From positions 4,852,501 through 4,916,500 of the forward strand of contig NZ_CP119421.1 of NCBI RefSeq assembly GCF_030506305.1: a stretch of 64,000 nucleotides of DNA, given 5' to 3'. Each line of letters begins with the position of its first letter. Positions within the stretch are counted from its first letter, which is position 1. The notes beneath the pieces were generated by a model that was not told the origin of the DNA, ran no database searches, and saw only the letters and a list, made by a program, of their open reading frames with translations. Both the position numbers and the translations under genes were made by a program. This document shows, piece after piece, positions 17,673 to 26,667 of the stretch. Origin of the DNA: Porifericola rhodea (GTDB lineage Bacteria; Bacteroidota; Bacteroidia; Cytophagales; Cyclobacteriaceae).

Positions 17673-18470
17673 TTATGGTTGGTAGGCTTTTTCTGCTACA
17701 TGAATAAAAAAGTCAGGCTCTTCTGATTGATAAGTCTCCTGAAAGTCTCCATAGGTAGTAACTTTCTGGAAGCCTACTTCACTTAAAAGGTTTCTTACAT
17801 AATCTTTACGAAGGGGAAACATATTCAAATGATATTCGGATTGGTCCGGAAACTCATAGCGAAAACGTGCCAGACCTTCGTCTACATGCTCAGGCTCAGC
17901 TTTTACATTTTCTCCGGCATAGTAATACGTATGCTTACTGCTAAAACCGTGGTCTAGTATAGAGTCGTAATTTCGTTGATCTAAAATGAGTACCCCATCG
18001 TGTTTGAGGGCAGAATAGAATTCAGCCAGAGTTTTTCTTCTGTCGTTTTCGTCAAACAGGTGGGTAAACGAATTACCCAGGCAAATAACTGCATCGTATC
18101 TTCCGTAAAGGTCACGGTTGAGCCAACGCCAGTCAGCATGCACTGTTCTGAGAATATGGCCGTGGTCTTTGGCATTTTCAAATGCTTTGGCCAACATTAC
18201 CGGGCTACCATCTACACTTACCACATTAAAGCCGGCGTTAAGCAACTGAACAGAATGATAACCAGTGCCGGTAGCGGCATCCAGCACCTTCTTTTTGTTG
18301 TACTCCTGAAGTATTTTGATAAAAAAATCCTTTTCACCCTGAGCGCGGGCTTTCCAGTCAATAAGCTCATCCCACTTCTCCACAAAACTATGTACATACT
18401 CCATCTGATAATGGTCTGTCTCTCTTACCTCAATGGGATTTTTGCCGTATTGCTGTTTAGTTTGCGTCAT
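17673..18470 (-). CDS. Glycine/sarcosine N-methyltransferase (betaine synthesis)
   Basis: SAM-dependent methyltransferase, 265 aa from the chosen start, that converts glycine to sarcosine and dimethylglycine. Motif I is VLDAATGTGYHSVQLL (62-77). SVDGS with Asp87, LGNSFTHLF with Asn133 and His137, and LDQRNY with Arg166 match the conserved substrate and SAM sites of glycine-sarcosine methyltransferases. I chose ATG 18470 (MTQTKQQYG); the longer frame from 18545 adds 25 residues unlike the family and would run through the probable promoter. First gene of a two-gene operon that makes betaine without choline. Confidence 0.9.
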   Translation of the reverse strand: MTQTKQQYGKNPIEVRETDHYQMEYVHSFVEKWDELIDWKARAQGEKDFFIKILQEYNKKKVLDAATGTGYHSVQLLNAGFNVVSVDGSPVMLAKAFENAKDHGHILRTVHADWRWLNRDLYGRYDAVICLGNSFTHLFDENDRRKTLAEFYSALKHDGVLILDQRNYDSILDHGFSSKHTYYYAGENVKAEPEHVDEGLARFRYEFPDQSEYHLNMFPLRKDYVRNLLSEVGFQKVTTYGDFQETYQSEEPDFFIHVAEKAYQP

Positions 18471-18901
18471 TTTGGTAAATGTATTTTTGTGATGATAAAA
18501 GCTTAATATACCAAAATATAGAGTTAAGGTGTAGTCAATTGCCAAAGATCATAATTTCATAATTTTGCAGAACTGTTAAAGCCAGATATTGTGTAAATCA
18601 TTTACCCTGATAAAACATACAATATAACTTCATTTATCAGATAGTTAGTTGACTAAGCTTGTTTAAGCTGTACTGAAGTAAAAGTATGTGCGAAAAGAAT
18701 AACGAGATAGAAGCCTTTGGTAAAAAAGTTTTGAGGCGAGGTAAAAGAAAAAAAGCAAGCTCCTAAGAACCTGCCAATCCGCAGAGGGAAAAAGCTTAAA
18801 AAATCCCATTCATTAAGTTAAAAAAGTAATCCTCTGCTTTCTCAAATATAGAACCTAAGTATTAATACAAAGTAAATTCAGCATTACCTATATGTTACCC
18901 T
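18471..18901. other. Gap of 431 bp before the betaine operon, with one tiny basic ORF
   Basis: On the minus strand a Bacteroidota-like -7 element, TATATTTTGG (18520 to 18511), lies about 40 nt upstream of the methyltransferase start, with TTGAC at 18538-18534; the spacing is shorter than usual. On the plus strand an ORF of 26 codons (18686-18766, MCEKNNEIEAFG then a Lys/Arg-rich tail) is too short to judge. The rest shows nothing I can identify. Confidence 0.3.
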
Positions 18902-21721
18902 TTATAGTCTGAAGTGCCTCAGGTTATAAGTAAATTGTAGCATGGCAAACTGCTGAAGCACTTCGGTCTGTACATCTTCTATATAGGTTTCACTTACTGT
19001 GCGGTTGATGCTATTGTTTTGCTTCAGCAGATCAAAAACTGTAAGTTTAAGTTCACCTAATTGATTTTTAAATAGCTTTTTACCAGCGCTCAGATTAATC
19101 AAAAGGTAATCTTGATTGTAGGCTTCAGACAGACCCGCATAATACTGATGATTAAGCTCAGTTTCTACAAACCAGCCCGACTCACTTCTACCATGTATTT
19201 TAAATTCGGTGTTCTGATTAAAGTAATTATTGTTCAGGTCGGCTCTTAGGGTGTTGTTCACCACGTTGTAATTAGAGCGTGAAGAAAGAGTAAAGTCCAG
19301 ATACTCGCTCATATTGCTGCTTAATACCAACCCCATACCCATGCCCAGATTGTTGGCATAGTTCTTTTGCTCATTAATGAGCCCGGGAGTTCTGTTATAC
19401 GTTAGTGATCCATTAAAATTAAGGTTACTCTGAATAGCTGTCAGTGGAATTCCGTAGCTGGCAAAAGACCTCAGACTCCAGCTATTCTCCAGATTAATTG
19501 GGCGAGTCAGCTGTGCCCCCTGCTGAAGCTCCACAGCACCATTGACTACAGTATCTTTACTGGCAATAAGGCTGCTTTCGGCAATATAGTTTGACGTATA
19601 GCTACCTCCTATTAGCATGAAAAAGCTATTAGCCTTTTTTACATTTGTAGAAGCATAGCGGGCAAATAGATTGTGGGTATACTCCTGTTCCAGGTCAGGA
19701 TTTCCCTGGGTAAGCATCAGTGGATTGCTATTGTCTATGACATTTTGCAGTTCGCTAAGCTCCGGTGCGTTGGTATTGGTACGGTAAAACACTCTCAGGT
19801 TTTTGCCCCCCTCCATACGGTAATGGAGCATAGCAGAAGGCAGCAGGCTTTGAAAGTTACGGTTAATGTCATCTTCCTGAGGGAAAAGCTGACTATTATC
19901 CAGATAAGCAAACTGGTAGTTTATACGGCTCATGAAAGATAGCTTACCACTGTTAAACCTAAGACCACCGCCAAACTCCTGCGTAATGTATTGCGACTCA
20001 AATACATTGGTAAGGCTGGTATCCATGAGCGAATAGCTGCCTTCAGACTCATTAAAATTATAGGTAAACTTATCTGATTCACTCTCACTTAATGAAGCTT
20101 CATAGTTCAGCATAAGATTGAGCCTTTCAGAAATAGGTTCAGTGTAAATAATGTTCGCCGAGTAAGTATTGGTAAGCTGATCCAGAGTACTGTTCTGATC
20201 CAGCGAATCTAGTTCAGTAAATCCAGTATTGTAGTAGGTGTTTTCTGCATAGAGCTCATTACTGCCTTCCTGTGCGTTAATCTGTGTGCCAAAGCGGAAA
20301 GATAATGTTCTGCCTCTCTTCTCAAATCTATGTCTGAATAATAAGTTGTTGGAAAAGCTTAAGGCACTAAGGTCGGCTTTGTAATTATTTATAGTGCTGC
20401 TAAGCAGGTTCTCATTTTCCAGAAAGGTAATGCCATCTATCTGCTCACTTCCTATATTATGCTGCCAGCTTAGGCTAGGCTCCAGAATAATAGAGTTTTT
20501 GTCGTCTATGTTGTACTCCATGCGCATATTAAAGCGATGGTTAAAGTTATCACTTTCTGTCAGGCTGTTTTCATCGTAAAACTGGCTGGAATCTGCTGAA
20601 AGGAAAGTCTCCCTACTTAGCATCTGGTCGGCGCTATTATGGCTGTTATTGAAAAAATAGCTCCCGGTGACTTCAATCTTCTCCCCCCAATTGTCTGAAT
20701 AGTTGAGCCCAAAAGCATTGGTCTGACTGATTCCGCTCTGCTGCCCAACTAAAAAATCACTGACATTACCACCGGACGAACCAGGACCTCTTCCACCACC
20801 TCCACCTGGTCCTCCGGAGCCTCTTCCACCACCTCTGCCTCCTCGCCTTCCGCTATTGCCTACTACTCCCAGAAGATCTTCTGTAGAGAAATTTTGTATG
20901 TTAATATTGTTGGACTGACCTATGATGGAAAAACGCTGGTCGCCATTAAAGATATTGATATTACCTCCCAGCGCATAGCGGTTATCAAGTCCGTAGCCAG
21001 CATAGACTTTACCGAACTGCCCATTTCTTTTATTAGCCAGCGTAACTATATTGATTGTTTTGGCACTTTGTCCATCATCAAAACCTGTGAACTCTGCCTG
21101 CTCGCTTTGCTTATCAAAAACCTGGATCTTATCCACCACTTCAGCCGGTAAGTTCCTGAGGGCAGCGGTAGGGTCGTTTCCGAAAAATGGTTTGCCATCT
21201 ACCAGTACTTTCTGAACGTCTTCTCCCTGGGCCTGCACCTTTCCGTCTTCAAAGACAATACCCGGCATCTTTTTAATGAGGTCTTCTGTGCTGGCGTCGG
21301 GTAATGTTTTGTATGCTTTGGCATTGAAGATAGTAGTATCGCCTTTTTGCTCCGCACGAGGGAGTCGCCCTGCTACTTCAACCTCTTGCAAATAATCTTC
21401 CGATTCTGCCATACGTAGTTTAGCAAGCTCAGTATTCCGTTCCAGATTTAGAGTTTGTTCAATTTTTTGATAGCCCACATAGGTGATGACTAATGTATAC
21501 TCACCTGCAGACAGATTATTGAACTGAAATTCTCCGGAACCATTGGTGGTGGTATAAAGAGCGTTTTCATCGTTTTGTGTCAACTTAACCGTAGCTCCCG
21601 GAAGGATGCTATCATCAGTTAGGGTAACTACCTTCCCTTGCAGACTTAAGCTTGGGGATTGAGCAAAGGCAGAAACGGTGATCAGACAAAAAAGTAGCAG
21701 GTATAGCGTTCTATGTGACAT
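18902..21721 (-). CDS. TonB-dependent-receptor-like outer membrane beta-barrel protein
   Basis: A 939-aa outer-membrane protein. A signal peptide (1-20) is followed by a carboxypeptidase-regulatory-like domain (about 25-105; SLQGKVVTLTDDSILPGATV), a plug-like region (about 135-230; LVDGKPFFGND, NLPAEVVDKIQVF) and a long beta-barrel ending in the aromatic YNLRHFRL. This is the OMP_b-brl-2 type common in Bacteroidota, usually without a SusD partner; none is present here. A Gly/Arg-rich, probably flexible insert occupies about residues 287-316. Substrate unknown. Confidence 0.88.
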   Translation of the reverse strand: MSHRTLYLLLFCLITVSAFAQSPSLSLQGKVVTLTDDSILPGATVKLTQNDENALYTTTNGSGEFQFNNLSAGEYTLVITYVGYQKIEQTLNLERNTELAKLRMAESEDYLQEVEVAGRLPRAEQKGDTTIFNAKAYKTLPDASTEDLIKKMPGIVFEDGKVQAQGEDVQKVLVDGKPFFGNDPTAALRNLPAEVVDKIQVFDKQSEQAEFTGFDDGQSAKTINIVTLANKRNGQFGKVYAGYGLDNRYALGGNINIFNGDQRFSIIGQSNNINIQNFSTEDLLGVVGNSGRRGGRGGGRGSGGPGGGGGRGPGSSGGNVSDFLVGQQSGISQTNAFGLNYSDNWGEKIEVTGSYFFNNSHNSADQMLSRETFLSADSSQFYDENSLTESDNFNHRFNMRMEYNIDDKNSIILEPSLSWQHNIGSEQIDGITFLENENLLSSTINNYKADLSALSFSNNLLFRHRFEKRGRTLSFRFGTQINAQEGSNELYAENTYYNTGFTELDSLDQNSTLDQLTNTYSANIIYTEPISERLNLMLNYEASLSESESDKFTYNFNESEGSYSLMDTSLTNVFESQYITQEFGGGLRFNSGKLSFMSRINYQFAYLDNSQLFPQEDDINRNFQSLLPSAMLHYRMEGGKNLRVFYRTNTNAPELSELQNVIDNSNPLMLTQGNPDLEQEYTHNLFARYASTNVKKANSFFMLIGGSYTSNYIAESSLIASKDTVVNGAVELQQGAQLTRPINLENSWSLRSFASYGIPLTAIQSNLNFNGSLTYNRTPGLINEQKNYANNLGMGMGLVLSSNMSEYLDFTLSSRSNYNVVNNTLRADLNNNYFNQNTEFKIHGRSESGWFVETELNHQYYAGLSEAYNQDYLLINLSAGKKLFKNQLGELKLTVFDLLKQNNSINRTVSETYIEDVQTEVLQQFAMLQFTYNLRHFRL

Positions 21722-21924
21722 ATTGATTTGAGCTTTGCCACCTTAGATACCTGGCCGAAGGCAAGGTTTAATACCTGAAAAAATATTTTACATAAAAATT
21801 GTGGTAGTACTTAAGATTTACGAAAATTTACCCTAACTGTAATAATAGATGTTCTAAAGTTTGAAAGAATGATCTGGTTAAGAGAAGGATATTACCTATT
21901 CTATTATTAAGAAACTAGTTAATT

Positions 21925-22455
21925 TTAGTAATCAATTTTAACATCTGCATTTATTACTTTATCTAACTCATATAGTATCCTATCGGATTTATTAAAAACT
22001 ATCTGGTAAGATTCACATGTTTTTCTTAGCTCTTCTAAATATGAGAAATATAATTCAACTAATTTTTCTGATTGCGTAGGTAAGACTAATTTTTTACCAA
22101 AAATAACCCGATACACTCTCTGGTCTATTATCTGATAAATATTTGGATTTTTAAAACGAAGTATTGTTGAAGCCATTGGAAGTCCGATTCCTTTACAGCT
22201 TAACATTTTCAATAGTACTTCTTTAGTCAACTGTTCATTCAAGAGAGAATCTTGAATATCTATTTTATTAAGTAAGGCTAAAGTTTCATCTGTAAATTCA
22301 GGATAACGATTTACCTTCCATAACACTATTTGATGAATTATAGCGTGATCAAAATTACCTTCTAACTTATCTAATTCCTCTGTAAGTCCTTTTTGATATT
22401 TATAGTCATAGGCTAAGGTTTGCAGTACCTTTTGATTTACAATTTTAATTTCCAT
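21925..22455 (-). CDS. Uncharacterised protein with a helix-hairpin-helix (HhH-GPD-like) segment
   Basis: A 176-aa protein I cannot name. Residues 87-116 (CKGIGLPMASTILRF, then IIDQRVYRV) resemble the helix-hairpin-helix and following catalytic Asp (here Asp111) of HhH-GPD DNA glycosylases, but it lacks the Fe-S cysteines and is shorter. The N-terminal LWKVNRYP motif recurs in other uncharacterised proteins of this kind. The gene is clearly more AT-rich than its neighbours and has no operon partner, which suggests transfer. It may bind or process DNA. Confidence 0.6.
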   Translation of the reverse strand: MEIKIVNQKVLQTLAYDYKYQKGLTEELDKLEGNFDHAIIHQIVLWKVNRYPEFTDETLALLNKIDIQDSLLNEQLTKEVLLKMLSCKGIGLPMASTILRFKNPNIYQIIDQRVYRVIFGKKLVLPTQSEKLVELYFSYLEELRKTCESYQIVFNKSDRILYELDKVINADVKIDY

Positions 22456-22629
22456 GAAGAGAAAATTTAAGCATTAGATTAATATTAAACTATTGCTTAA
22501 AAATCATACTTTATCTGTAAACCAACTATTCAAAGTAATGAAAAACCTAATTTGAATAGTTTATTGATACTTAACTGCTATTATGTGATAGTCAAAAGAA
22601 TGCTTGTTTACCTACTTACATCTTACCCC

Positions 22630-22660
22630 AAAAAAAGCGCATAGCATATGCGCTTTTTAT
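22630..22660 (-). terminator. Terminator after the M28 peptidase
   Basis: A 12-bp perfect stem AAAAAGCGCATA (22632-22643) / TATGCGCTTTTT (22647-22658) with a 3-nt loop ends 20 nt past the minus-strand stop at 22678. The T tract on the minus strand is the complement of the A run at 22630-22636. Confidence 0.88.
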
Positions 22661-22677
22661 AAAAGGTTAATCTTTCT

Positions 22678-24048
22678 TTACCTGATTAGGTCAGTTGGAA
22701 ATACCACTACACTTTCGTTGCCTTCTTTACTTACGGCAGCTACACCAAAGTAATAGTTATCAATCACGATATTATCCAGTGTGTACTCATTAACTTTTCC
22801 TACAAAACGGCTGTATTGCCATTGAGGAGATGTGGTTTCTCGCCAATATACTTTGTAGCCTGCCAGTTCAGGATGATCGCTTGCATTCCAGGCCAATGTG
22901 GTAGAGGCCTTTACTGCTCCTCCAATTTTAACACTATCGGGAGCCGAAGGAGCCCAGGCTAGTCCGGCCATACTTATAGCGTTTACCGCAGTTAGTTTAG
23001 CTGTAAAATCAAAGTTTACACCCTCAATTACATCACCATAGGCAATTCCATCTTCTACCCGTATATCCTGATGCTGACGATTATAATTTTCGTGGGCTTC
23101 CATAATACGAATACCCGCATAGCCCAGGTCGTTGAACGGACGATGATGTCCTCCCCTGCCAAATCTGTCTAGTCGGTAGATCATTATGGGATTCATCATC
23201 GGCATATAGGTTTGTGTTTGCTGATGTACATAACGCGCCAGTTGCCGAGAAATACCATCTACTTCTCCCCCCGTAAATCTACGAAAACGCCTTTCATTAT
23301 CTGTTTCGGTAGGTGGTACGGGTTCAGAAAAGATGCGGAAGCTACGGTTATCCACTACTCCATCTATTCCTTCTATGTTGCCAATCATGTCATTATTAAG
23401 CACACCAATAATCTCCCAATTGTTTTTCCTGGCATATTCGGCCAGCCCTTTTCCACCAAACAGGCCTTGTTCTTCACCAGAAAGTCCTACATAAACAATG
23501 CTGTTATCAAACTCATATTGCGACAATACGCGCGCCGCTTCTATAGCTCCTGCCATGCCCGTAGCATTGTCGTTAGCACCAGGGGCATCTATTTGGAAGT
23601 CAATAGCGTCAGAAGCACGTGAATCAATATCACCGGACATAATGATAAAGCGGTTGGGGTTTACTTTTCCTCTTTGTATGGCTACTACGTTGACTACCCA
23701 GACATCCTTTGGCACCCGTGAGCCTGAACCTTCTTCTACAAAATCTTTCTGGTAAAATACATCAAGGCAATTGTTACAGTCGGAGGAGATTTTATCAAAC
23801 TCACTTTTAATCCAGCGGCGAGCGGCACCAATACCACGAGTATCAGAAAGCGTATCCGAGAAGGTATTTCGTGTACCAAAGCCCGCCAGTTTACGAATGT
23901 CCTGCTCCAGACGTTCTGCGGAGACGGCCTCTATAATATCGTAGATTCGCATATCTGCTGACGGTGGGGCTACAACTTTGTCCTGTGCATAAATATAAGG
24001 ACTGAGTAATAGAAAAGTTAAAAGCAAAAAGTATCTGTTAATCATCAT
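22678..24048 (-). CDS. M28-family metallopeptidase with C-terminal fibronectin type III domain
   Basis: Exported zinc aminopeptidase-like protein. I chose ATG 24048 (MMINRYFLLLTF), which gives a clean signal peptide ending YAQD; the frame extends to 24072. Counting from 24072, the M28 core shows GANDN (Asp168), SGEEQG (Glu200/201), NNDMIGN (Asp228) and a late HHRPFNDLGY. The segment that usually reads GHxDS is GDIDS: the first zinc ligand His is Asp148. Residues about 375-464 form an FnIII-like domain (LAWNASDHPELAGYKVYWR). Monocistronic with a strong terminator. Confidence 0.85.
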   Translation of the reverse strand: MMINRYFLLLTFLLLSPYIYAQDKVVAPPSADMRIYDIIEAVSAERLEQDIRKLAGFGTRNTFSDTLSDTRGIGAARRWIKSEFDKISSDCNNCLDVFYQKDFVEEGSGSRVPKDVWVVNVVAIQRGKVNPNRFIIMSGDIDSRASDAIDFQIDAPGANDNATGMAGAIEAARVLSQYEFDNSIVYVGLSGEEQGLFGGKGLAEYARKNNWEIIGVLNNDMIGNIEGIDGVVDNRSFRIFSEPVPPTETDNERRFRRFTGGEVDGISRQLARYVHQQTQTYMPMMNPIMIYRLDRFGRGGHHRPFNDLGYAGIRIMEAHENYNRQHQDIRVEDGIAYGDVIEGVNFDFTAKLTAVNAISMAGLAWAPSAPDSVKIGGAVKASTTLAWNASDHPELAGYKVYWRETTSPQWQYSRFVGKVNEYTLDNIVIDNYYFGVAAVSKEGNESVVVFPTDLIR

Positions 24049-24157
24049 AATCAGGAGTTTAGCAAAGTACATAACTGCTAATATATTATGATGTTAGTAG
24101 CAATACCAGACACTGTTAAAAATAGTCTGGCACCTTTAGCTTAGAAAAACATGTGTG

Positions 24158-24529
24158 CTATATTTCTTTCAGCTTGTCTCTACTCAGAGGTTTAATTACG
24201 TATTTGTGAAAACCCAGGTATTTAAGTCTTTCCTTATCACGTGGATTTTCGGAGGTGGTAAGCACCACAATCTTGATGCTGTCTTTGATCTCATCATCCA
24301 GACTTTTAAATTTTTCCAGGAAATCAAAACCATCAAAAACGGGCATTTTCAGGTCAAGAAATATGACATCCGGCCTCGTTTTTTCATGAGTAATGTGCGG
24401 GAAAACTTCTTCCGCATTGGTAAAAGTAATTACCTGACGAGCCAACCCTACTTCTTCAATAAGATTTTGGTTAATGAAACTGGTTACATCATCGTCATCA
24501 ACCAAAAAAATAATTTGATATTTTTCCAT
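24158..24529 (-). CDS. Single-domain response regulator (CheY-like)
   Basis: A 123-aa receiver domain without an output domain. The acidic pocket is FLVDDDD (8-14), the phosphoacceptor Asp59 lies in VIFLDLKMP, and the conserved Thr/Ser (VVLTTSE) and Lys (YVIKPLS) follow. It is divergently encoded from a histidine kinase whose start is 113 nt away, so it is probably that kinase's partner. Output must be through protein interaction. Confidence 0.92.
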   Translation of the reverse strand: MEKYQIIFLVDDDDVTSFINQNLIEEVGLARQVITFTNAEEVFPHITHEKTRPDVIFLDLKMPVFDGFDFLEKFKSLDDEIKDSIKIVVLTTSENPRDKERLKYLGFHKYVIKPLSRDKLKEI

Positions 24530-24642
24530 CCAAAAGCCTGGATTAATTGTTAGGACAATATTAAGGCATTTTTTTATGTCAAGTAAGGGCTAAGATTAAA
24601 TTTAATCAGCCTCTATTTTTATTTTTTTATCTAAAACTCTCT

Positions 24643-26169
24643 ATGCAAGGCCATCAGATGATACATGAAGGGGCTGAATTTATGCCTTATGGACACTGTT
24701 ATTTATGGGAGCCTTTCATCTTGTGGACGCACGCCATTTCCAACTCAATTATCGCGCTGGCGTATTTTGCTATCCCTATTTGTCTGGTATATATTTTTTT
24801 GAAGCGTAATGATTTTCAGTACATCTGGCTACTGGTACTTTTTGCCATTTTTATTTTAGGTTGTGGAACAAGCCACCTGATGGATGTTATAAATATCTGG
24901 CACCCCTACTACCGGCTAGATGCAATCATAAGAACAATTACTGCGCTGGCTTCTATAGGTACAGCACTGGTACTTATTCATGTAGCTCCACAGCTTTTGG
25001 AACTACCGAGTATAGAAAAGTGGAAAGCCTTTAGCCATCAGTTAAAATCTGAAAATGAAAACCTTGAGCAAGAAGTAGCCAGAAGAACTAAAGAATTGCA
25101 GGAAAGCAATGCTTCCATGAAGTTTTTAACCGATACCATTCCTCAAATTGTGTGGACAGCAAATGCTGAGGGTAATCTGGATTATTATAATCAAAACTGG
25201 TACGATTATACCCAGCTTTCTGAAGACGAAAGCATTGCCTACGGTTGGGTGTCAGTTATCCACCCTGATGACAAAGAGCAACTACAAAAGATCTGGAGCA
25301 CATCTGTAGAAACAGCCAGCAACTTTCAGGCAGAGTTTAGAATGCGTGATGGACGAGATGGCAGCTACCGCTGGCATTTGGGTAGAGCACAGGCCATGAA
25401 AGATGAGGAAGGTAAGGTAAGCAAATGGTTTGGCACCGCTACTGACATACACGACCAAAAGGAAAAAAACGAAGAGCTAAAAAGGGTTAACGAAGATCTG
25501 GATAACTTTATTTATACTGCTTCGCATGACCTTAAAGCCCCTATTAGCAACCTTGAAGGCCTGATGCAATTGATTGAACAACGTACACCTAAAGATTGCG
25601 AAGCTGCCCTAAATCCACTTCATCAAATGGTAAATACACAGGTGGATAAGCTCAAATTAGTAATTAGTGATCTTGCTGATGTAGGTCAGATTAAAAGAGA
25701 TGTAGTTGAAGATTTTGAAACAGTGCGAATAAACAAACTGGTAGAAGAATTTTTAGCAAGTAACCAAAGCCGTTTTAGTAATAAGCAAATAGATGTAAAG
25801 CTAAGTTTAAAAAGTGATGCGGTCTTTTTCTCTTCCAAGCACCTCAGAATTATTTTGTACAACCTACTGGACAATGCTATAAAATATAGCCAGCAGGCTC
25901 CTTCACAGATAGAAATTATCACTGATACTGAATACGACCAGTGGGTTCTTAAAATAAAAGATAATGGTATCGGTATTAAAGCAGAAAACCAGCACAAGAT
26001 TTTTGAGATGTTTAAACGTTTTAACAGAAAAACGGATGGTACAGGTATGGGCCTATACATTGTAAAAACTACGGTAGAAAAATATCATGGAAGCGTGCAG
26101 GTAGAAAGTGAGCCTGGTAAAGGCAGTACTTTTAGTGTGCACCTGCCCTCTTCATTGTTACTACGCTGA
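24643..26169 (+). CDS. PAS histidine kinase with ethylene-receptor-like membrane domain
   Basis: A 508-aa sensor kinase. Residues 27-118 form three membrane helices resembling plant ETR1 and its bacterial relatives: HAISNSIIALAYFAIP, CGTSH (Cys74, His78, same spacing as the copper-binding Cys65/His69 of ETR1), and IRTITALASIGTALVLIH. The position of ETR1 Asp25 is Asn34 here, and that of Lys91 is Arg97. A coiled coil (about 125-155), a PAS_3 domain (about 158-280), HisKA with His295 (ASHDLKAP) and HATPase boxes N (Asn407-Asn411), G1 (DNGIGI, from Asp440) and G2 (GTGMGL) follow. Confidence 0.9.
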   Translation: MQGHQMIHEGAEFMPYGHCYLWEPFILWTHAISNSIIALAYFAIPICLVYIFLKRNDFQYIWLLVLFAIFILGCGTSHLMDVINIWHPYYRLDAIIRTITALASIGTALVLIHVAPQLLELPSIEKWKAFSHQLKSENENLEQEVARRTKELQESNASMKFLTDTIPQIVWTANAEGNLDYYNQNWYDYTQLSEDESIAYGWVSVIHPDDKEQLQKIWSTSVETASNFQAEFRMRDGRDGSYRWHLGRAQAMKDEEGKVSKWFGTATDIHDQKEKNEELKRVNEDLDNFIYTASHDLKAPISNLEGLMQLIEQRTPKDCEAALNPLHQMVNTQVDKLKLVISDLADVGQIKRDVVEDFETVRINKLVEEFLASNQSRFSNKQIDVKLSLKSDAVFFSSKHLRIILYNLLDNAIKYSQQAPSQIEIITDTEYDQWVLKIKDNGIGIKAENQHKIFEMFKRFNRKTDGTGMGLYIVKTTVEKYHGSVQVESEPGKGSTFSVHLPSSLLLR

Positions 26170-26278
26170 AAAGTTAATTCAATGTTACTTACCGTACACT
26201 TAATTGTTTTTTGCTTACTGAAGGGAACCCTTTATAATGAAGGGGAGTATACTAAATATACCTAATTAATCGTCAGTT

Positions 26279-26587
26279 ATGCCTAATGTAAGCACCCAAA
26301 GAAGTAGCTTTGTCAAACCCCTCAGAATAGCAGCAATACTGGAAGGAATTTCCTATTTGCTGCTCCTTTTTGTGACTATGCCTCTTAAATACCTGGCTCA
26401 TATGCCTGAGCCAAATATGCTGGTTGGCTATGCTCACGGCTTTCTTTTTATTGCCTATATTGCTTTGGTGGTATTGGTAGCCTTTCAGGAGCGATGGAAG
26501 TTGAAATCTACATTTATAGCACTGGCTGCATCTTTAATTCCTTTTGCCACATTCTATGTGGAGTCTAAAATGTTGAGAAACAAATAA
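26279..26587 (+). CDS. DUF3817 small membrane protein
   Basis: A 102-aa protein with three membrane helices (about 15-37, 47-69, 76-95). The opening LRIAAILEGISYLLLLF and the GYAHGFLFIAYI segment are characteristic of DUF3817 proteins. No function is established for the family. Monocistronic; 109 nt after the histidine kinase. Confidence 0.8.
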   Translation: MPNVSTQRSSFVKPLRIAAILEGISYLLLLFVTMPLKYLAHMPEPNMLVGYAHGFLFIAYIALVVLVAFQERWKLKSTFIALAASLIPFATFYVESKMLRNK

Positions 26588-26609
26588 GCTTAAACCATTT
26601 AGCATCAAT

Positions 26610-26650
26610 AAAAAAGGCTACCCAATCTTATGATCAGGTAGCCTTGTGTA
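26610..26650. terminator. Bidirectional terminator between DUF3817 and the pentose-phosphate operon
   Basis: AAGGCTACC (26614-26622) pairs with GGTAGCCTT (26637-26645). On the minus strand a TTTTTTA tract follows, so it chiefly ends the zwf-pgl transcript, whose stop is at 26668; on the plus strand the T-rich sequence is looser. Confidence 0.85.
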
Positions 26651-26667
26651 ATTTTTAGCGCTAGCAA

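Noticed and set aside
18000-18506. 168-codon plus-strand frame opposite the glycine methyltransferase
   Set aside because: Antisense to a gene with clear SAM and substrate motifs; the product has no recognisable domain.
18471-18545. N-terminal extension of the glycine/sarcosine methyltransferase
   Set aside because: The extra 25 residues are unlike the family and cover the probable promoter.
20775-20860. Short G/C-rich repeat-like stretch
   Set aside because: It encodes the Gly/Arg-rich insert of the outer-membrane protein and is not a separate repeat element.
24106-24130. CCAGAC/GTCTGG inverted repeat between the peptidase and the response regulator
   Set aside because: Only 6 bp, with no T tract on either strand; not sufficient to call a terminator.
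26182-26265. 27-codon ORF between the kinase and DUF3817 genes
   Set aside because: Very short and without context; likely chance.
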